Positions 1-11,327 of a stretch of DNA of 64,000 nucleotides are shown one piece after another. Every line of letters starts with the position of its first letter. The stretch's first letter is position 1. A program made the position numbers and the translations under genes. This DNA is from Syntrophobacterales bacterium Delta_02 (GTDB lineage: Bacteria > Desulfobacterota > Syntrophorhabdia > Syntrophorhabdales > Syntrophorhabdaceae), in contig LVAA01000019.1 in NCBI GenBank assembly GCA_001603955.1, positions 36,569 to 100,568 of the forward strand, written 5' to 3'. The notes beneath the pieces are model-generated. The model did no database searches. It was given only the letters and a program-made list of their open reading frames with translations, and had not been told where the DNA came from.

Positions 1-228
1 ACCGCCGACATGGACGTGATACGGGAAAGGCTGAAGGTACGGGGCATGGCCCCCGACGACATAGAGAAGCGGATATCCAATCAGATACCGCTGAAAGAAA
101 AGGAAGAGGCGGCGGACTATGTGCTACTCAATAATGGAACGAGAAAGGACCTCGAGAGGAACGTCGAGGCCCTTCTGGAAAGGATCAATGAATGGGAGGT
201 AAGAACTCGATGCACCTCAACGACCTAA
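1..228 (+). CDS. coaE: Dephospho-CoA kinase, C-terminal fragment (gene begins before the window)
   Basis: Open frame from the window edge; C-terminal sequence [23 protein letters not shown] resembles CoaE. Confidence 0.7.
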   Translation, partial: TADMDVIRERLKVRGMAPDDIEKRISNQIPLKEKEEAADYVLLNNGTRKDLERNVEALLERINEWEVRTRCTSTT

Positions 229-1463
229 AAAGCAAGAAAATCGGCGAATTAACACAGATCGCGCGGGATCTCAACATCGAGAACGCCTCGGGACTGAGAA
301 AACAGGAGCTCATCTTCTCCATCCTGCAGGCATATGTCGACAAGAACGAGAACGTATATGGAGAAGGGGTCCTCGAGATACTTTCCGAGGGCTTCGGGTT
401 CTTACGGTCCACGGACTCCAACTATCTTCCCGGTCCCGACGACATATACGTTTCGCCCTCGCAGATAAAGAAGTTCGGCTTAAGGACGGGGGACACGACC
501 TCGGGCCAGATACGGCCGCCAAAGGACAACGAGAAGTATTTCGCCCTTCTCAAGGTGGAGTCCATAAACTTCGACGACCCCAGCGTGGTGCGCGACAAGA
601 TCATCTTCGACAACCTGACGCCCATATATCCCAACGAGAGGGCGAAGCTCGAGACCGTGCACGACAACCTCTCGACGAGGGTCATGGACCTGTTCACCCC
701 CATAGGCAAAGGGCAGCGCGGGCTCATCGTCGCACCCCCGAGAACGGGCAAAACGATGCTCCTCCAGTCCATCGCCAACAGCCTGACGAAGAACCACAAG
801 GAGATATACCTCATCGTCCTGCTCATCGACGAGCGGCCCGAGGAGGTGACGGACATGATGCGCTCCGTCAAGGGCGAGGTCATAAGCTCGACCTTCGACG
901 AACCCGCAACGAGGCACGTCCAGGTCGCCGAGATCGTCATCGAGAAGGCAAAGAGGCTCGTGGAGCACAAGAAGGACGTCGTCATCCTCCTTGACAGCAT
1001 CACCCGTCTCGCCCGCGCCTATAACACGGTCGTACCCTCGAGCGGCAAGATCCTCTCCGGAGGTATCGACGCGTCCGCCATGCAGAAGCCGAGGCGCTTC
1101 TTCGGCGCCGCGAAGAATATCGAGGAGGGGGGAAGCCTCACCATCATCGCCACCGCCCTGATCGACACGGGCTCACGCATGGACGAGGTTATCTTCGAGG
1201 AGTTCAAGGGAACGGGCAACTGCGAGATCTACCTTGACAGGAAACTGGCCGAGAAGAGGATCTTCCCCGCGATAGACATCAACAAGTCGGGCACCAGGAA
1301 GGAGGAGCTGCTCCTCGAATCGAGCGACCTGCAGCGTATCTGGCTCCTCAGGAAGGTGCTCCAGCCAATGAACACGGTGGAGGCCATGGAATTTCTCCTT
1401 GAAAAATTGGCCGATACGGATTCTAATAAAGACTTTCTCTATTCGATGAGCAAAGGAGGATAA
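210..1463 (+). CDS. rho: Transcription termination factor Rho
   Basis: Full-length; Walker [46 protein letters not shown]. The ORF track start is 192; ATG at 210 gives the canonical [11 protein letters not shown] start. Confidence 0.97.
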   Translation: MHLNDLKSKKIGELTQIARDLNIENASGLRKQELIFSILQAYVDKNENVYGEGVLEILSEGFGFLRSTDSNYLPGPDDIYVSPSQIKKFGLRTGDTTSGQIRPPKDNEKYFALLKVESINFDDPSVVRDKIIFDNLTPIYPNERAKLETVHDNLSTRVMDLFTPIGKGQRGLIVAPPRTGKTMLLQSIANSLTKNHKEIYLIVLLIDERPEEVTDMMRSVKGEVISSTFDEPATRHVQVAEIVIEKAKRLVEHKKDVVILLDSITRLARAYNTVVPSSGKILSGGIDASAMQKPRRFFGAAKNIEEGGSLTIIATALIDTGSRMDEVIFEEFKGTGNCEIYLDRKLAEKRIFPAIDINKSGTRKEELLLESSDLQRIWLLRKVLQPMNTVEAMEFLLEKLADTDSNKDFLYSMSKGG

Positions 1464-1468
1464 GAGAC

Positions 1469-1675
1469 ATGAAAAAGGGCATCCACCCGGAATTGAAGAC
1501 CGCGACGGTGAAGTGCGCCTGCGGCCACACCTTTGAGACCCTTTCAGTCAAGGACAAGATCACCGTGGAAATATGCGCCAAGTGCCACCCCATCTTCACG
1601 GGCAAGGAAAAACGCCTTGATTCCGCCGGTCAGGTTGAGAAGTTCGAAAGGAAATACGGAAAGAAACAGAAGTAA
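1469..1675 (+). CDS. rpmE: 50S ribosomal protein L31 (zinc-type cysteines)
   Basis: [22 protein letters not shown]...[13 protein letters not shown]. Confidence 0.96.
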   Translation: MKKGIHPELKTATVKCACGHTFETLSVKDKITVEICAKCHPIFTGKEKRLDSAGQVEKFERKYGKKQK

Positions 1676-2739
1676 TGTTCGGCAAACTCGTTGAGCTCGA
1701 GAAACGCTTCGATGAAATAGAAGCGGAAATGGTGAAGCCCGAGGTCCTCTCCAACATGGAGGAGTACAAGAAGCTCGCCAAGGAGCGCACGGACCTCAAG
1801 GAGGTCGTCGATCCCTACCGCGAATGGAAGGCCGCTAAGGCCGAGCACGAGAAGACATCGGAGCTTCTGAAGCAGGAATCCGACGAGGACATGAAGGTCC
1901 TGGCAAGGGAAGAGCTTGCCAGTCTCCAGAAGGAGATGGAAAGGATCGAGGTGATCCTGACGGACAGCCTCCTGAGGAAGACGGAGAAACAGGCGAAGAG
2001 CATGTTCCTCGAGATACGGGCCGGCACGGGGGGAGAGGAGGCCGCCCTCTTCGCGCGGGATCTTTTCGCCTCGTACATGAAGTTCGCCGAACGCATGAGG
2101 TGGAAGACGGAGATCATGAGCTCGAGCCCCTCCGACCTTGGAGGGTTCAAGGAGGTGATCGTCGTCATCGAGGGGAAGGACGCCTTCAACACCCTGCGCT
2201 ACGAGAGTGGCGTCCACCGCGTCCAGAGGGTCCCCGAGACGGAAGCCCAGGGGAGGATCCACACCTCGACGATCACCGTTGCCGTCCTCCCCGAGCCGGA
2301 AGAGCTGGAGGTCAACATCAGTCCCGACGAGGTGCGCGTCGATCTCTTCCGTTCCAGCGGGCCCGGGGGGCAGCACGTGAACACCACCGATTCAGCGGTA
2401 AGGCTTACCCACATCCCGACGGGCATGGTGGTCACCTGCCAGGACGAGAAGTCCCAGCACAAGAACAAGGCGAAGGCCATGCGGGTCCTCAGGGCCCGGC
2501 TCAAGGAGAAGATGGAAGGGGAGAAAGAGCAGGAGATCTCCGACGAGCGCCGAAAACAGGTGGGTACCGGCGACCGTAGCGAGCGCATCAGGACCTACAA
2601 CTTCCCCCAGGGGCGTGTCACCGATCACAGGATCGGCCTCACCCTGTACAAGCTCCAGGACATTCTCAACGGGAACCTGGAAGAGATAACGGGTCCCGTC
2701 ACCGCGCATTTCCGCTCCGAAGCGCTCAAAAAAGGGTAA
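1675..2739 (+). CDS. prfA: Peptide chain release factor 1
   Basis: GGQ motif [25 protein letters not shown]; full length. Confidence 0.97.
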   Translation: MFGKLVELEKRFDEIEAEMVKPEVLSNMEEYKKLAKERTDLKEVVDPYREWKAAKAEHEKTSELLKQESDEDMKVLAREELASLQKEMERIEVILTDSLLRKTEKQAKSMFLEIRAGTGGEEAALFARDLFASYMKFAERMRWKTEIMSSSPSDLGGFKEVIVVIEGKDAFNTLRYESGVHRVQRVPETEAQGRIHTSTITVAVLPEPEELEVNISPDEVRVDLFRSSGPGGQHVNTTDSAVRLTHIPTGMVVTCQDEKSQHKNKAKAMRVLRARLKEKMEGEKEQEISDERRKQVGTGDRSERIRTYNFPQGRVTDHRIGLTLYKLQDILNGNLEEITGPVTAHFRSEALKKG

Positions 2740-2745
2740 AGGGCA

Positions 2746-3564
2746 TTGAGGATCAGCCAGATCATCGCGGGCGAGAAGGGTCTGTCCAGAACGGACGTCA
2801 TCGCTGCCGTATGCCTTGCCCTGAACCTTTCGAAGGAGCAGCTCTTCTCCCACATGGACCGCGAGATCGGCCGCGATGACCTTGGCGCCGTGCGGAAGGT
2901 CCTCGGCGAGCGCGCCGCAGGCAGGCCCCTCGCATACATGACGGGGACGCGGGAGTTCTTTTCCGAGACCTTCTCCGTTAACGAGGCGGTACTGATACCG
3001 CGACCGGAGACGGAAGTCCTCGTGGAGGAGGCCCTTGCCCTCATCGGCGACAGGCAAGAGCTCACCGTCCTCGACATGGGGACAGGTTCCGGGGCGATCG
3101 GCATCGTTATCGCGAAACACACGGGAAACAGGGTCGTCTGTGCCGACATATCCGAGGCGGCCCTCGCGGTGGCACGCGGGAACGCCCGGTCCATCGGGGT
3201 CGAGGAAAGGACGCGCTTTATCTGTAGCGATCTTTTCGAGGCATTCCGCGTGGGGACGCGATTCGACATGGTCCTGTCGAACCCCCCCTACGTGGCCGAC
3301 GATGAGTGGGACAGCCTCATGGCGGACGTGAGGGATTTCGAACCCTCCCGCGCCCTGCGGGGCGGAAAAGAGGGCCTCGAGGTATACCGGCGCATAGCCG
3401 CCGAGCTACCCCGGCGTCTTGCGCCGGCCGGATCGGTCCTCCTTGAGATCGGCTCCCCGGCGCAGGCCGGGACCGTCGGCGCCATGCTCGAGGAGGCGGG
3501 GCTCAGGGTGAGCGTGAGAAAAGACTATTCAGGCAGGGAAAGGGTGCTCGCGGGACATGGATAA
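2746..3564 (+). CDS. prmC: Release factor glutamine methyltransferase
   Basis: NPPY motif, VLDMGTGSGAIGI; directly after prfA; TTG start. Confidence 0.95.
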   Translation: MRISQIIAGEKGLSRTDVIAAVCLALNLSKEQLFSHMDREIGRDDLGAVRKVLGERAAGRPLAYMTGTREFFSETFSVNEAVLIPRPETEVLVEEALALIGDRQELTVLDMGTGSGAIGIVIAKHTGNRVVCADISEAALAVARGNARSIGVEERTRFICSDLFEAFRVGTRFDMVLSNPPYVADDEWDSLMADVRDFEPSRALRGGKEGLEVYRRIAAELPRRLAPAGSVLLEIGSPAQAGTVGAMLEEAGLRVSVRKDYSGRERVLAGHG

Positions 3565-4831
3565 GTTCATTATAGAAGGTGGAGAGAGACTCAAGGGAAA
3601 GGTCCGGATAAGCGGCTCCAAGAACGCCGTTCTGCCTGTTCTTGCCGCCACGCTGTTGCAGAGGGGCAGCTACAGCATAGGGAACGTGCCCCGTCTCATG
3701 GATGTCACGACGATGATGCAGCTCCTCGACCTTCTCGGCGCCAGGTGCGTGTGGCGGGACGAGCACACCATAGAGGTGGACACCACGGGCGTGGGGAACC
3801 ATGTTGCTCCCTACGAGCTGGTAAAGAAGATGCGGGCCTCCGTCCTCGTCCTCGGGGCGCTCATAGGCGGCCTCAGGAAGGCGACGGTCTCCTATCCCGG
3901 GGGGTGCGCCATAGGGGAGAGGCCCATCGACCTCCACCTCAAGGGCCTTTCGGCACTGGGGTGTGATGTCGCCATCCGGGAGGGTTATGTCGATGTCACG
4001 GCAAAGAAGCTCAAGGGGGCGCGCATCGTCTTCGACAGTGTCACCGTCGGCGGGACGGAGAACCTCCTCATGGCGGCCGTGTTCGCCAAAGGGGAAACGC
4101 TCATAGAGAACGCCGCGCGCGAACCCGAAGTGATCGATCTCGCGCGGATGCTCAAGAAGATGGGGGCGCGCATCGAAGGAGAAGGGACGGCGGTCATACG
4201 GATACTCGGCGTGGGCGAGCTTACCCCCTGCGCCTGGGATGTGATAGAGGACAGGATCGAGGCGGGGACGTTCCTTGCCGCCTGCGGCATGACGCGGGGG
4301 AACATCGTCCTCGAGAACTGCGCCCCCGAACATATCAAGGCCGTCATCGACAAGCTCACGGAAACGGGCATGGAGATACACTGCGACGGGCGGACGGTCA
4401 AGGCGTCCATGTCGAAGAGAAGGCCCCTGGCCGTGGATATCAGGACCGTGCCGTACCCCGGGTTTCCCACGGACATGCAGGCCCAGCTCATGGCGTCCAT
4501 GACGACCTCCAAGGGGGTGAGCGCGATAACGGAGACCATCTTCGAGAACAGGATGATGCACGCGGCGGAGCTTCGCCGGATGGGTGCCGACATCAGGGTC
4601 GTGGGCAACACGGCAATCGTCCACGGGGTCGAATCGATATCGGGCGCGAAGGTGATGGCCACGGACTTAAGGGCCAGCGCGTCGCTCATCATAGCCGGTC
4701 TTGCCGCTTACGGCAAGACGGAGGTCTCGCGCATATATCACATCGACCGGGGCTATGAGCGCATCGAAGAGAAGCTGAAAAACCTCGGCGCCAGGATCGA
4801 AAGGGTGAAAGATGAAAGTATGGGAGCTTGA
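3557..4831 (+). CDS. murA: UDP-N-acetylglucosamine 1-carboxyvinyltransferase
   Basis: SGSKNAVLPVLAATLL, PGGCAIGERPIDLHLKGL; full length. Confidence 0.97.
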   Translation: MDKFIIEGGERLKGKVRISGSKNAVLPVLAATLLQRGSYSIGNVPRLMDVTTMMQLLDLLGARCVWRDEHTIEVDTTGVGNHVAPYELVKKMRASVLVLGALIGGLRKATVSYPGGCAIGERPIDLHLKGLSALGCDVAIREGYVDVTAKKLKGARIVFDSVTVGGTENLLMAAVFAKGETLIENAAREPEVIDLARMLKKMGARIEGEGTAVIRILGVGELTPCAWDVIEDRIEAGTFLAACGMTRGNIVLENCAPEHIKAVIDKLTETGMEIHCDGRTVKASMSKRRPLAVDIRTVPYPGFPTDMQAQLMASMTTSKGVSAITETIFENRMMHAAELRRMGADIRVVGNTAIVHGVESISGAKVMATDLRASASLIIAGLAAYGKTEVSRIYHIDRGYERIEEKLKNLGARIERVKDESMGA

Positions 4832-6092
4832 CCGGGAGTACGAAGGCCTCATATCCTTCGTGAAGACCGGCAGGGAAGGCAAGAAGCGCGATGTCCGCGA
4901 AGCGGTCCTGAAGATACGCGAGGCCGTCCTTTCCCGCGGAGACGGGGCGCTTGTCGACTTCTCCATCGCTTGGGACGGCTGGGAGGCACCGCGCCCCCTG
5001 AAACTGACCTCCCGGGAGATCGACGAGGCTGCGTCGAGGGTCCCCGCCGGGGACATCTCCGTCCTCAAGGGGATGATCAGGAACGTGGCTTCCTACCACA
5101 AGGGACAGAAGATGCCCCAACGGGTCTTCAGGAACAAGGGGCTCGTCGTCGAGGAAGGCCCGGTACCCGTGGAGAGCGTCATGGTCTACGTCCCCGGAGG
5201 AACGGCGTCCTACCCGTCGTCGCTGGTCATGGGGGTGGTGCCGGCACAGATAGCCGGGGTCAGGAGGATCCACGCGGCCACGCCCGGCCGCGGGGGTGCC
5301 ATAAATGACCACGTGGCGGCGGCCGCGAAGCTCCTCGGCATCGACGAGGTCTATCGCGTCGGAGGGGCTCAGGCCATCTATGCCTTCGCATACGGAACGG
5401 ACTCGGTGCCGAAGGTGGACATGATCGTCGGGCCGGGGAACGCCTACGTGGAAGAGGCCAAAAGGGATGTTTACGGCTCCGTCGGCATCGACATGCTCGC
5501 CGGGCCCACGGAACTCGTCGTTCTCTGCACCGAGGCCCACTCGCCGAAGATGGTGGCCCTCGACATGTTCTCTCAGGCCGAGCACGACGAACTGGCGTCG
5601 GTGGGGCTTTTCTCTTCTTCCCGGGGACACCTCGACGACGTCATGAAAAGCATCGAGGAGCTTCTCCACGGTGCCCCGCGCAGGGAGACGATCAAGAAAG
5701 CCCTCGACGACAACGGGTACATGGTGCACTACACCGACCTGGGCCGCGCCGTCGAGGCGATAAACAACATCGCGCCGGAGCATATGCAGCTCCTCGGTGA
5801 CGCGAGCTGCCTGCCCTCGATCCTCTACCCCGGCGTCATCTATGTCGGCCCGAACACGCCTGTTGCCATGGGCGATTACTATATCGGAACGAACCACGTC
5901 CTGCCCACGGCAGGTGCGGGACGGTTCACGGGGGGACTTTCCGTCGACAGGTTTACAAAGCGGAAGGTTGTTGTTACAATAGACCGGACCTTCATAGAAA
6001 GATATGGCGACAGGGCGGAGAGGCTCGCGAGGATAGAGGGCCTGCCTGCCCATGGTGACGCAATAAAGGCACGAAAGGAGTCCCCCAAATGA
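4812..6092 (+). CDS. hisD: Histidinol dehydrogenase
   Basis: Full-length His[31 protein letters not shown]. Confidence 0.97.
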   Translation: MKVWELDREYEGLISFVKTGREGKKRDVREAVLKIREAVLSRGDGALVDFSIAWDGWEAPRPLKLTSREIDEAASRVPAGDISVLKGMIRNVASYHKGQKMPQRVFRNKGLVVEEGPVPVESVMVYVPGGTASYPSSLVMGVVPAQIAGVRRIHAATPGRGGAINDHVAAAAKLLGIDEVYRVGGAQAIYAFAYGTDSVPKVDMIVGPGNAYVEEAKRDVYGSVGIDMLAGPTELVVLCTEAHSPKMVALDMFSQAEHDELASVGLFSSSRGHLDDVMKSIEELLHGAPRRETIKKALDDNGYMVHYTDLGRAVEAINNIAPEHMQLLGDASCLPSILYPGVIYVGPNTPVAMGDYYIGTNHVLPTAGAGRFTGGLSVDRFTKRKVVVTIDRTFIERYGDRAERLARIEGLPAHGDAIKARKESPK

Positions 6093-6958
6093 AACTGAAG
6101 ATCGGTCTGCCCAAGGGCAGCCTGCAGGAATCCACATTCCGGCTTTTCAAGAACGCCGGCTACACCATCAAGCTCCGGGAGCGCTCTTACGTCCCCGTCA
6201 TAGATGACAATGAGATGGAAGGGCTCGTGATCCGGGCCCAGGAAATGGCGCGCTACGTCGAGGACGGGATCCTCGACATGGGGATAACGGGGGCCGACTG
6301 GGTCCTGGAGCAGGACGCGAAGGTGGTGGAGCTTGTCCGGCTGCGCTACGGCAAGGTGGGCTTCCGCGGCGTCAAGTGGGTAGTGGCCGTACCCGACAGT
6401 TCGCCCATCAAGAAGGTCGGGGACCTTCAAGGGAAGAAGATCGCCACGGAGCTTGTGGCTTTCACGAAGCGGTATCTCAAGAAACAGGGCATCGACGCCT
6501 CGGTGGAGTTCTCCTGGGGCGCCACGGAAGTGAAACCACCCCTTCTCGCAGACGCCATCGTGGAGGTCACGGAGACGGGGGCCTCCCTCGTGGCCAACAA
6601 TTTGAGGATAGTGGAGACCATCCTGGAATCCGAGACGGTCCTGATCGCGAACAAGAGTGCCTGGAAGGACCCCTGGAAGAAGAGGAAGATGGAGAATCTC
6701 ATCATCCTCCTGAAAGGGGCGCTCCTCGCGGAGGAAAAGGTCGGGCTCAAGATGAACATCCCCAGGGGCAAGCTCGGCAGGGTAACGGAAATCCTTCCTT
6801 CGCTGCACACGCCGACAATATCGAACCTTTCCGACGACAAGTGGGTGGCCATTGAGGTCATCATCGACGAAAAGGTTGTCAGGGATATAATCCCCGACCT
6901 GAAAAGGGCGGGGGCGCAGGGGATCGTGGAGTATCCCCTGAACAAGGTGATAATGTAA
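6089..6958 (+). CDS. hisG: ATP phosphoribosyltransferase (long form)
   Basis: [24 protein letters not shown]-terminal regulatory domain [25 protein letters not shown]. Confidence 0.97.
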   Translation: MKLKIGLPKGSLQESTFRLFKNAGYTIKLRERSYVPVIDDNEMEGLVIRAQEMARYVEDGILDMGITGADWVLEQDAKVVELVRLRYGKVGFRGVKWVVAVPDSSPIKKVGDLQGKKIATELVAFTKRYLKKQGIDASVEFSWGATEVKPPLLADAIVEVTETGASLVANNLRIVETILESETVLIANKSAWKDPWKKRKMENLIILLKGALLAEEKVGLKMNIPRGKLGRVTEILPSLHTPTISNLSDDKWVAIEVIIDEKVVRDIIPDLKRAGAQGIVEYPLNKVIM

Positions 6959-6968
6959 GGGGGGAGAC

Positions 6969-7553
6969 ATGGCGAGGAAGGCCGAAGTGGAAAGGACGAC
7001 GAAAGAGACGTCCATCTCCGTATCCTGGGAACTCGACGGCTCGGGCGAGTACGGCATCTCGACGGGGATACCCTTTTTCGACCATATGCTCGATCTCTTC
7101 GCAAAGCATGGCCTCTTTGACCTCGTCGTGACGGCAAAGGGAGACACCGAGGTGGACAACCACCATACCGTGGAGGATGCGGGGATCGCCATGGGGAAGG
7201 CGTTACGGGATGCCCTCGGGGGTATGGAAGGGATAAAGCGTTACGGCAGCGCGCTCGTGCCCATGGATGAGACGCTCTGCATGACGGTCGTCGACATATC
7301 GGGACGGTCTTCCTTCGTCTTCAAGGGCCGTCTCCAGGGAAGGACGGGAGGATTCGACGTCGACGTGGTGAAGGAATTCCTCCAGGCCTTCGTGAACGAG
7401 GCAAGGCTGACCCTACACGTCAACCTCCTCTATGGAAGCAACCTCCACCACAAGGTGGAGGCCGTGTTCAAGTCCTTCGCCCGGGCCTTGAGGACCGCTG
7501 TGGAGAAGGACGACCGCATAAAAGGCGTGCTCAGCACGAAAGGCGTGCTTTAG
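6969..7553 (+). CDS. hisB: Imidazoleglycerol-phosphate dehydratase
   Basis: TGIPFFDHMLDLFAKHG, DNHHTVEDAGIAMGKAL. Confidence 0.97.
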   Translation: MARKAEVERTTKETSISVSWELDGSGEYGISTGIPFFDHMLDLFAKHGLFDLVVTAKGDTEVDNHHTVEDAGIAMGKALRDALGGMEGIKRYGSALVPMDETLCMTVVDISGRSSFVFKGRLQGRTGGFDVDVVKEFLQAFVNEARLTLHVNLLYGSNLHHKVEAVFKSFARALRTAVEKDDRIKGVLSTKGVL

Positions 7554-8162
7554 ATGATCGTTGTCGTCGATTACGGGATGGGCAACCTGAAGAGTGTCCT
7601 CAACGCATTCGCAAAGCTCGGCGCCCGGGTCACCGTGTCCGGCGACCCCCGGACCGTTGAGGATGCCTCCGCCATAGTCGTGCCGGGGGTGGGCGCCTTC
7701 GGCAGGTGCATGGAGAACCTCGAATCGAGGGGTCTCGCACCGGCCATCAGGGAGCACATCCGCAGGGACAAGCGGTACCTCGGTATATGCCTCGGGATGC
7801 AGGTCCTCTTCGAATCAAGTGAAGAAGCGCCGGGAGTCAAGGGTCTAGGCGTGATCAGGGGAACCGTGCCGCGCTTTACGGGTTCGATGAAGGTCCCCCA
7901 CATGGGATGGAACAGCGTCACCATACGGAAGGAGAGCCCCATCCTCAAAGGAATAGGCTCGGGCGATTTCTTCTACTTCGTGCATTCCTATTACTGCTCC
8001 CCCGACGACGGATCCGTCATTGCCACGACCACGGATTACGAGGGCCCCTTCGCCTCATCCGTTGAGACCGGTTCCCTCTTTGCCTGCCAATTCCACCCGG
8101 AAAAGAGCCAGCGGGTCGGCCTCACGCTCCTCAAGAACTTCCTCGCCCTGGCGGAGGGCTAG
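7554..8162 (+). CDS. hisH: Imidazole glycerol phosphate synthase subunit HisH (glutamine amidotransferase)
   Basis: YLGICLGMQVLFE nucleophile motif, ACQFHPEKS. Confidence 0.97.
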   Translation: MIVVVDYGMGNLKSVLNAFAKLGARVTVSGDPRTVEDASAIVVPGVGAFGRCMENLESRGLAPAIREHIRRDKRYLGICLGMQVLFESSEEAPGVKGLGVIRGTVPRFTGSMKVPHMGWNSVTIRKESPILKGIGSGDFFYFVHSYYCSPDDGSVIATTTDYEGPFASSVETGSLFACQFHPEKSQRVGLTLLKNFLALAEG

Positions 8163-8171
8163 GAAGAAACC

Positions 8172-8288
8172 GTCGCAAGTCGCAGGTCTCATGTCGCAAG
8201 TCTAAAGGCAAAACCAAATTCGCCGTCCGCTCAACGATCATGTTGACAGCCCGTCCCCCTCCACGGTCTCTTTTTGGTGACCTGTGAC
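8172..8288. repeat. Heptamer phrase repeat: GTCGCAA GTCGCAG GTCTCAT GTCGCAA GTCTAAA with a short inverted partner GGTGACCTGTGAC
   Basis: Direct reading of 8172-8206 and 8276-8288. Confidence 0.75.
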
Positions 8289-8295
8289 AAAAAAA

Positions 8296-8322
8296 GGGCT
8301 CCGAAACCGGAGCCCTTTTTTT
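8296..8322. terminator. Bidirectional intrinsic terminator between convergent hisH and the TRAP SBP gene
   Basis: A7-GGGCTCCG-AAAC-CGGAGCCC-T7: 8-bp stem with A-tract and T-tract. Confidence 0.93.
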
Positions 8323-8336
8323 GTCTATCTCTTGCC

Positions 8337-9359
8337 CTACTGGTTCTTTTTCAGGTAATCGACGGCAAACTTGACTGCGTCGGCAGGGAGACCCTTGCTC
8401 TTGAGGTTCTTTACCTGCTCATCGAGGAGGGGCTTGACGGCCTTTGCCCATTTTGCATCCTCTGCGGGGCTCAGCGCGATGACCTTATTGCCTCTGGCCT
8501 TGGAGTATGCGTAGCCTTCCTTGTCGATCTCATCCCATACCTTACCCTGCTTCACTACCCATTCCTTGCTGACTTCCTCGAAGACCTTCTGGACATCGGG
8601 AGGAAGGGCGTTCCATTTGTTCTTGTTCATAACAACGAACATGGCGGTGGTGTAGGCAGCGCCGAAGTCCTGGGTGGTGGACTTGATGACCTCGCCCCAC
8701 TTCCAACCCTGGAGCGATTCAACGGGAGCCATGGCGCCTTCGGCCACGCCGGTGCGGAGCGCATCATAGGTCTCGGGCATCGTCGTTCCGACAGGTGCGG
8801 CACCGAGTGCCATGACGACCTTGGCGGCGAGACCGGTTGCACGGATCTTCATGCCTTTGAGCTGCTCAAGCTTCGTGACGGGCACCTTGCTGTGGAGGAT
8901 GCCGGGGCCGTGGGCGTGGAGCCAGAGCACCTTGACCTCGGAGAGTTCCTTGGGCTGGTACTTCTGATAGAAGGCATTGGTGAGGTTCGTTGCCGCGACG
9001 CCGCTCTTGTAGCCGAGGGGAAGGTCGAGGGTTTCCATCATGGGGAATTTGCCGCGTGTGTAAGCGAAGCAGCTCTCGCCGATGTCCGCGATGCCTTTTA
9101 CCACGTTGTCATAGGTCTGCGCCGCGGGGGTGAGGGTGCCGCCCGGGAAGTAGGTTATCTTGACCTTGCCGCCAGCACGTTTCTCGACTTCCTTGCACCA
9201 CTGCTGCGCAACAATGCTGTTCTTATGCGGCGCCGGGAAGAAGTTGGAATAGTTGAGGGAGATGGCCTTCTGCGCGGATGCCATTGCGGGAAGAAAGGCG
9301 AGACAGGTTGCAGCGAAGAAAACGAAAAGCAAACACTTTACCCCGAAAAACCGTTTCAT
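8337..9359 (-). CDS. TRAP transporter solute-binding protein, DctP family
   Basis: Signal peptide MKRFFGVKCLLFVFFAATCLAFLPAMASA; MKIRATGLAAKVVMALGAAPVGTTMPETYDALRTGVAEG. Confidence 0.92.
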   Translation of the reverse strand: MKRFFGVKCLLFVFFAATCLAFLPAMASAQKAISLNYSNFFPAPHKNSIVAQQWCKEVEKRAGGKVKITYFPGGTLTPAAQTYDNVVKGIADIGESCFAYTRGKFPMMETLDLPLGYKSGVAATNLTNAFYQKYQPKELSEVKVLWLHAHGPGILHSKVPVTKLEQLKGMKIRATGLAAKVVMALGAAPVGTTMPETYDALRTGVAEGAMAPVESLQGWKWGEVIKSTTQDFGAAYTTAMFVVMNKNKWNALPPDVQKVFEEVSKEWVVKQGKVWDEIDKEGYAYSKARGNKVIALSPAEDAKWAKAVKPLLDEQVKNLKSKGLPADAVKFAVDYLKKNQ

Positions 9360-9627
9360 AAAACCCCTCCTGAAATGTGATTTTCTCTCTTTATATAAGA
9401 GGGGACATGGTTTTGTCAACATAATTGCAAAAAAAACCAAAACAGAGGAGCGGTATGTTCATCCAACTGAACAACGATTGTCGCACAAAACCCTGCAATA
9501 TTATGGGATACAGACATATGTTCATTATGGCAAAAAAATAAGCTTGACTTTTGAACAAATATCCGTAATAATTTTGCCTTATGATGCTTTTCAGGCATTA
9601 TCAATCTTTATCTCAGAGGTGTCGCCT

Positions 9628-9891
9628 ATGGCCAAACACAAAATAGTATGTCCATTTTCCGGAAGAGCTTGCGTTGAGTGCGCCGTCTACCGCGGCAGGC
9701 ACTACTATCTCTGTTATTCGGCTGCGTACAGGGGCAGTTCCTTTGATCCCGAACGGATCAAGGAGTTGAAGGACGCAGAGACAAAAGAAGATCGCGGGAA
9801 GACCTTCGGCATGCCTGAATCCGTCGAACTTGGTTCTCAGTGCATAAAGAATGTGGAGGAGTTTACGGTGGAATTGGAGTTCTCCAACTGA
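9628..9891 (+). CDS. Small cysteine-rich hypothetical protein
   Basis: MAKHKIVCPFSGRACVECAVYRGRHYYLCYSAAYRG; ATG at 9628 within the longer ORF 9253-9891. Confidence 0.7.
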   Translation: MAKHKIVCPFSGRACVECAVYRGRHYYLCYSAAYRGSSFDPERIKELKDAETKEDRGKTFGMPESVELGSQCIKNVEEFTVELEFSN

Positions 9892-9956
9892 CGGAATAGT
9901 GCCGAATAACCTCATGCGTTGTGTGAAAGAAAAGAACCAATAGAAAGGAGAGGATT

Positions 9957-10829
9957 ATGATTAACGATTTTCATTATCTGAAACCTGCAAGCGTGAAGGA
10001 AGCGCTTGCCATGTACGCCGAACATGATGATTGCAAGATCATCTGCGGCGGCCAGTCCTTGCTCATCGTCCTGAGGCAGGGCATGCTGGCACCTGAATTT
10101 CTTATCGACATCAAACACTTGAACGAGTTGAAGTACATCAAGTTTGACGATAAGGACGGCCTCAGGCTGGGCGCAACGACAACCCACCGGGAGATCGAGA
10201 AATCGGATATCATCGCGAAGAAATATCCCGCTCTCGTTGCGATGGAAGAGAAGCTCGCATCGATCCAGACCCGCAACTGGGGGACCATAGGCGGGAACCT
10301 TGCTCATGCCGATCCCGCAGGCGACCCCGGGCCCGTGCTCATCGCCCTCAAAGCGGAGATAAAGTTCGGCAATGCCAAGGGCGAAACGACCGTTCCGCTG
10401 GACGAATTCTTCGTTGACTATTTCGAAACGAAGATGGAACACGGCGATCTCGTCCTCGAAGTGCATGTCCCCGCGCCGGATCCGAAGTCCGGTTGCGCTT
10501 ATCAGAAATTCAACCTCCTTGACAGCGACATGGGTATCGTCGCGGCTGCCGCCTCAGTGGCGCTCAATGCCGACGGCACATGCAAAGACGCCCGGATCGT
10601 TCTTGGCAACGCGGGGCCTACACCACTGAGAGTGACGAAGGCCGAAGACCTCTTGAAAGGCAAGAAGCTTGATGACAAGCTCTTCGAAGAGGCGGGAAAG
10701 ATCGCTTCCGAAGAAGCCCAGCCCGTCGCGGACATCCATGCGTCTGAGGAGCACAGAAGGCACGTTCTGGGTGTACTCACGAAGAGGATGCTGAAAAAGG
10801 CCTTTGAAGAAGCCCAGAAAGCTGCTTAA
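9957..10829 (+). CDS. Molybdenum hydroxylase FAD-binding (medium) subunit, xanthine dehydrogenase/CoxM family
   Basis: GGQSLLIVLRQG, GTIGGNLAHADPAGDPGPVLIAL. Confidence 0.94.
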   Translation: MINDFHYLKPASVKEALAMYAEHDDCKIICGGQSLLIVLRQGMLAPEFLIDIKHLNELKYIKFDDKDGLRLGATTTHREIEKSDIIAKKYPALVAMEEKLASIQTRNWGTIGGNLAHADPAGDPGPVLIALKAEIKFGNAKGETTVPLDEFFVDYFETKMEHGDLVLEVHVPAPDPKSGCAYQKFNLLDSDMGIVAAAASVALNADGTCKDARIVLGNAGPTPLRVTKAEDLLKGKKLDDKLFEEAGKIASEEAQPVADIHASEEHRRHVLGVLTKRMLKKAFEEAQKAA

Positions 10830-10840
10830 GGAGGGAAGAC

Positions 10841-11326
10841 ATGGAAAAGCAGGTATTGCGTTTTAAAGTTAACGGTGACGAATACGAAATTTTTATACAT
10901 CCAAAAACATTGCTCGCGGAAGCGATCAGGGACCACCTCGGCCTTACCGGGACAAAAAGGGGTTGCGATACCGTGTCCTGCGGGGCGTGTACCGTGATGG
11001 TCAATGGTTTTTCAGTGAAATCCTGTTCCGTCCTCGCCATTCAGTGCCAGGATATGGAGATCACGACGGTGGAAGGTTTGGAAAAGAACGGCAAATTGAG
11101 CCCCGTTCAGAGGGCGTTTCTTGATCACGGCTCGTATCAGTGTGGATTCTGTACGCCCGGCATGCTCATTTCCTCGACTACCTTCCTTAACGAACTCAAT
11201 GGCAAGGTGCCCTCGGACATGGAGATCCGCGAAGGTATCGAGGGTAACATATGCCGGTGCACGGGCTACAACAGTATCGTAAGGGCCATTGACGCCGTTG
11301 CGCAGGGTAAATATAAGGAGGAGTGA
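10841..11326 (+). CDS. Molybdenum hydroxylase [2Fe-2S] (small) subunit
   Basis: GTKRGCDTVSCGACTVMVNG, YQCGFCTPGM, GNICRCTGYNSIVRAI. Confidence 0.96.
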   Translation: MEKQVLRFKVNGDEYEIFIHPKTLLAEAIRDHLGLTGTKRGCDTVSCGACTVMVNGFSVKSCSVLAIQCQDMEITTVEGLEKNGKLSPVQRAFLDHGSYQCGFCTPGMLISSTTFLNELNGKVPSDMEIREGIEGNICRCTGYNSIVRAIDAVAQGKYKEE

Positions 11327-11327
11327 G

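Noticed and set aside
4689-6137. 482-aa minus-strand ORF opposite hisD
   Set aside because: Antisense shadow of a well-conserved hisD; no recognisable domain.
8274-9380. 368-aa plus-strand ORF opposite the TRAP SBP
   Set aside because: Starts before the bidirectional terminator and runs antisense to a gene with a signal peptide and DctP motifs.
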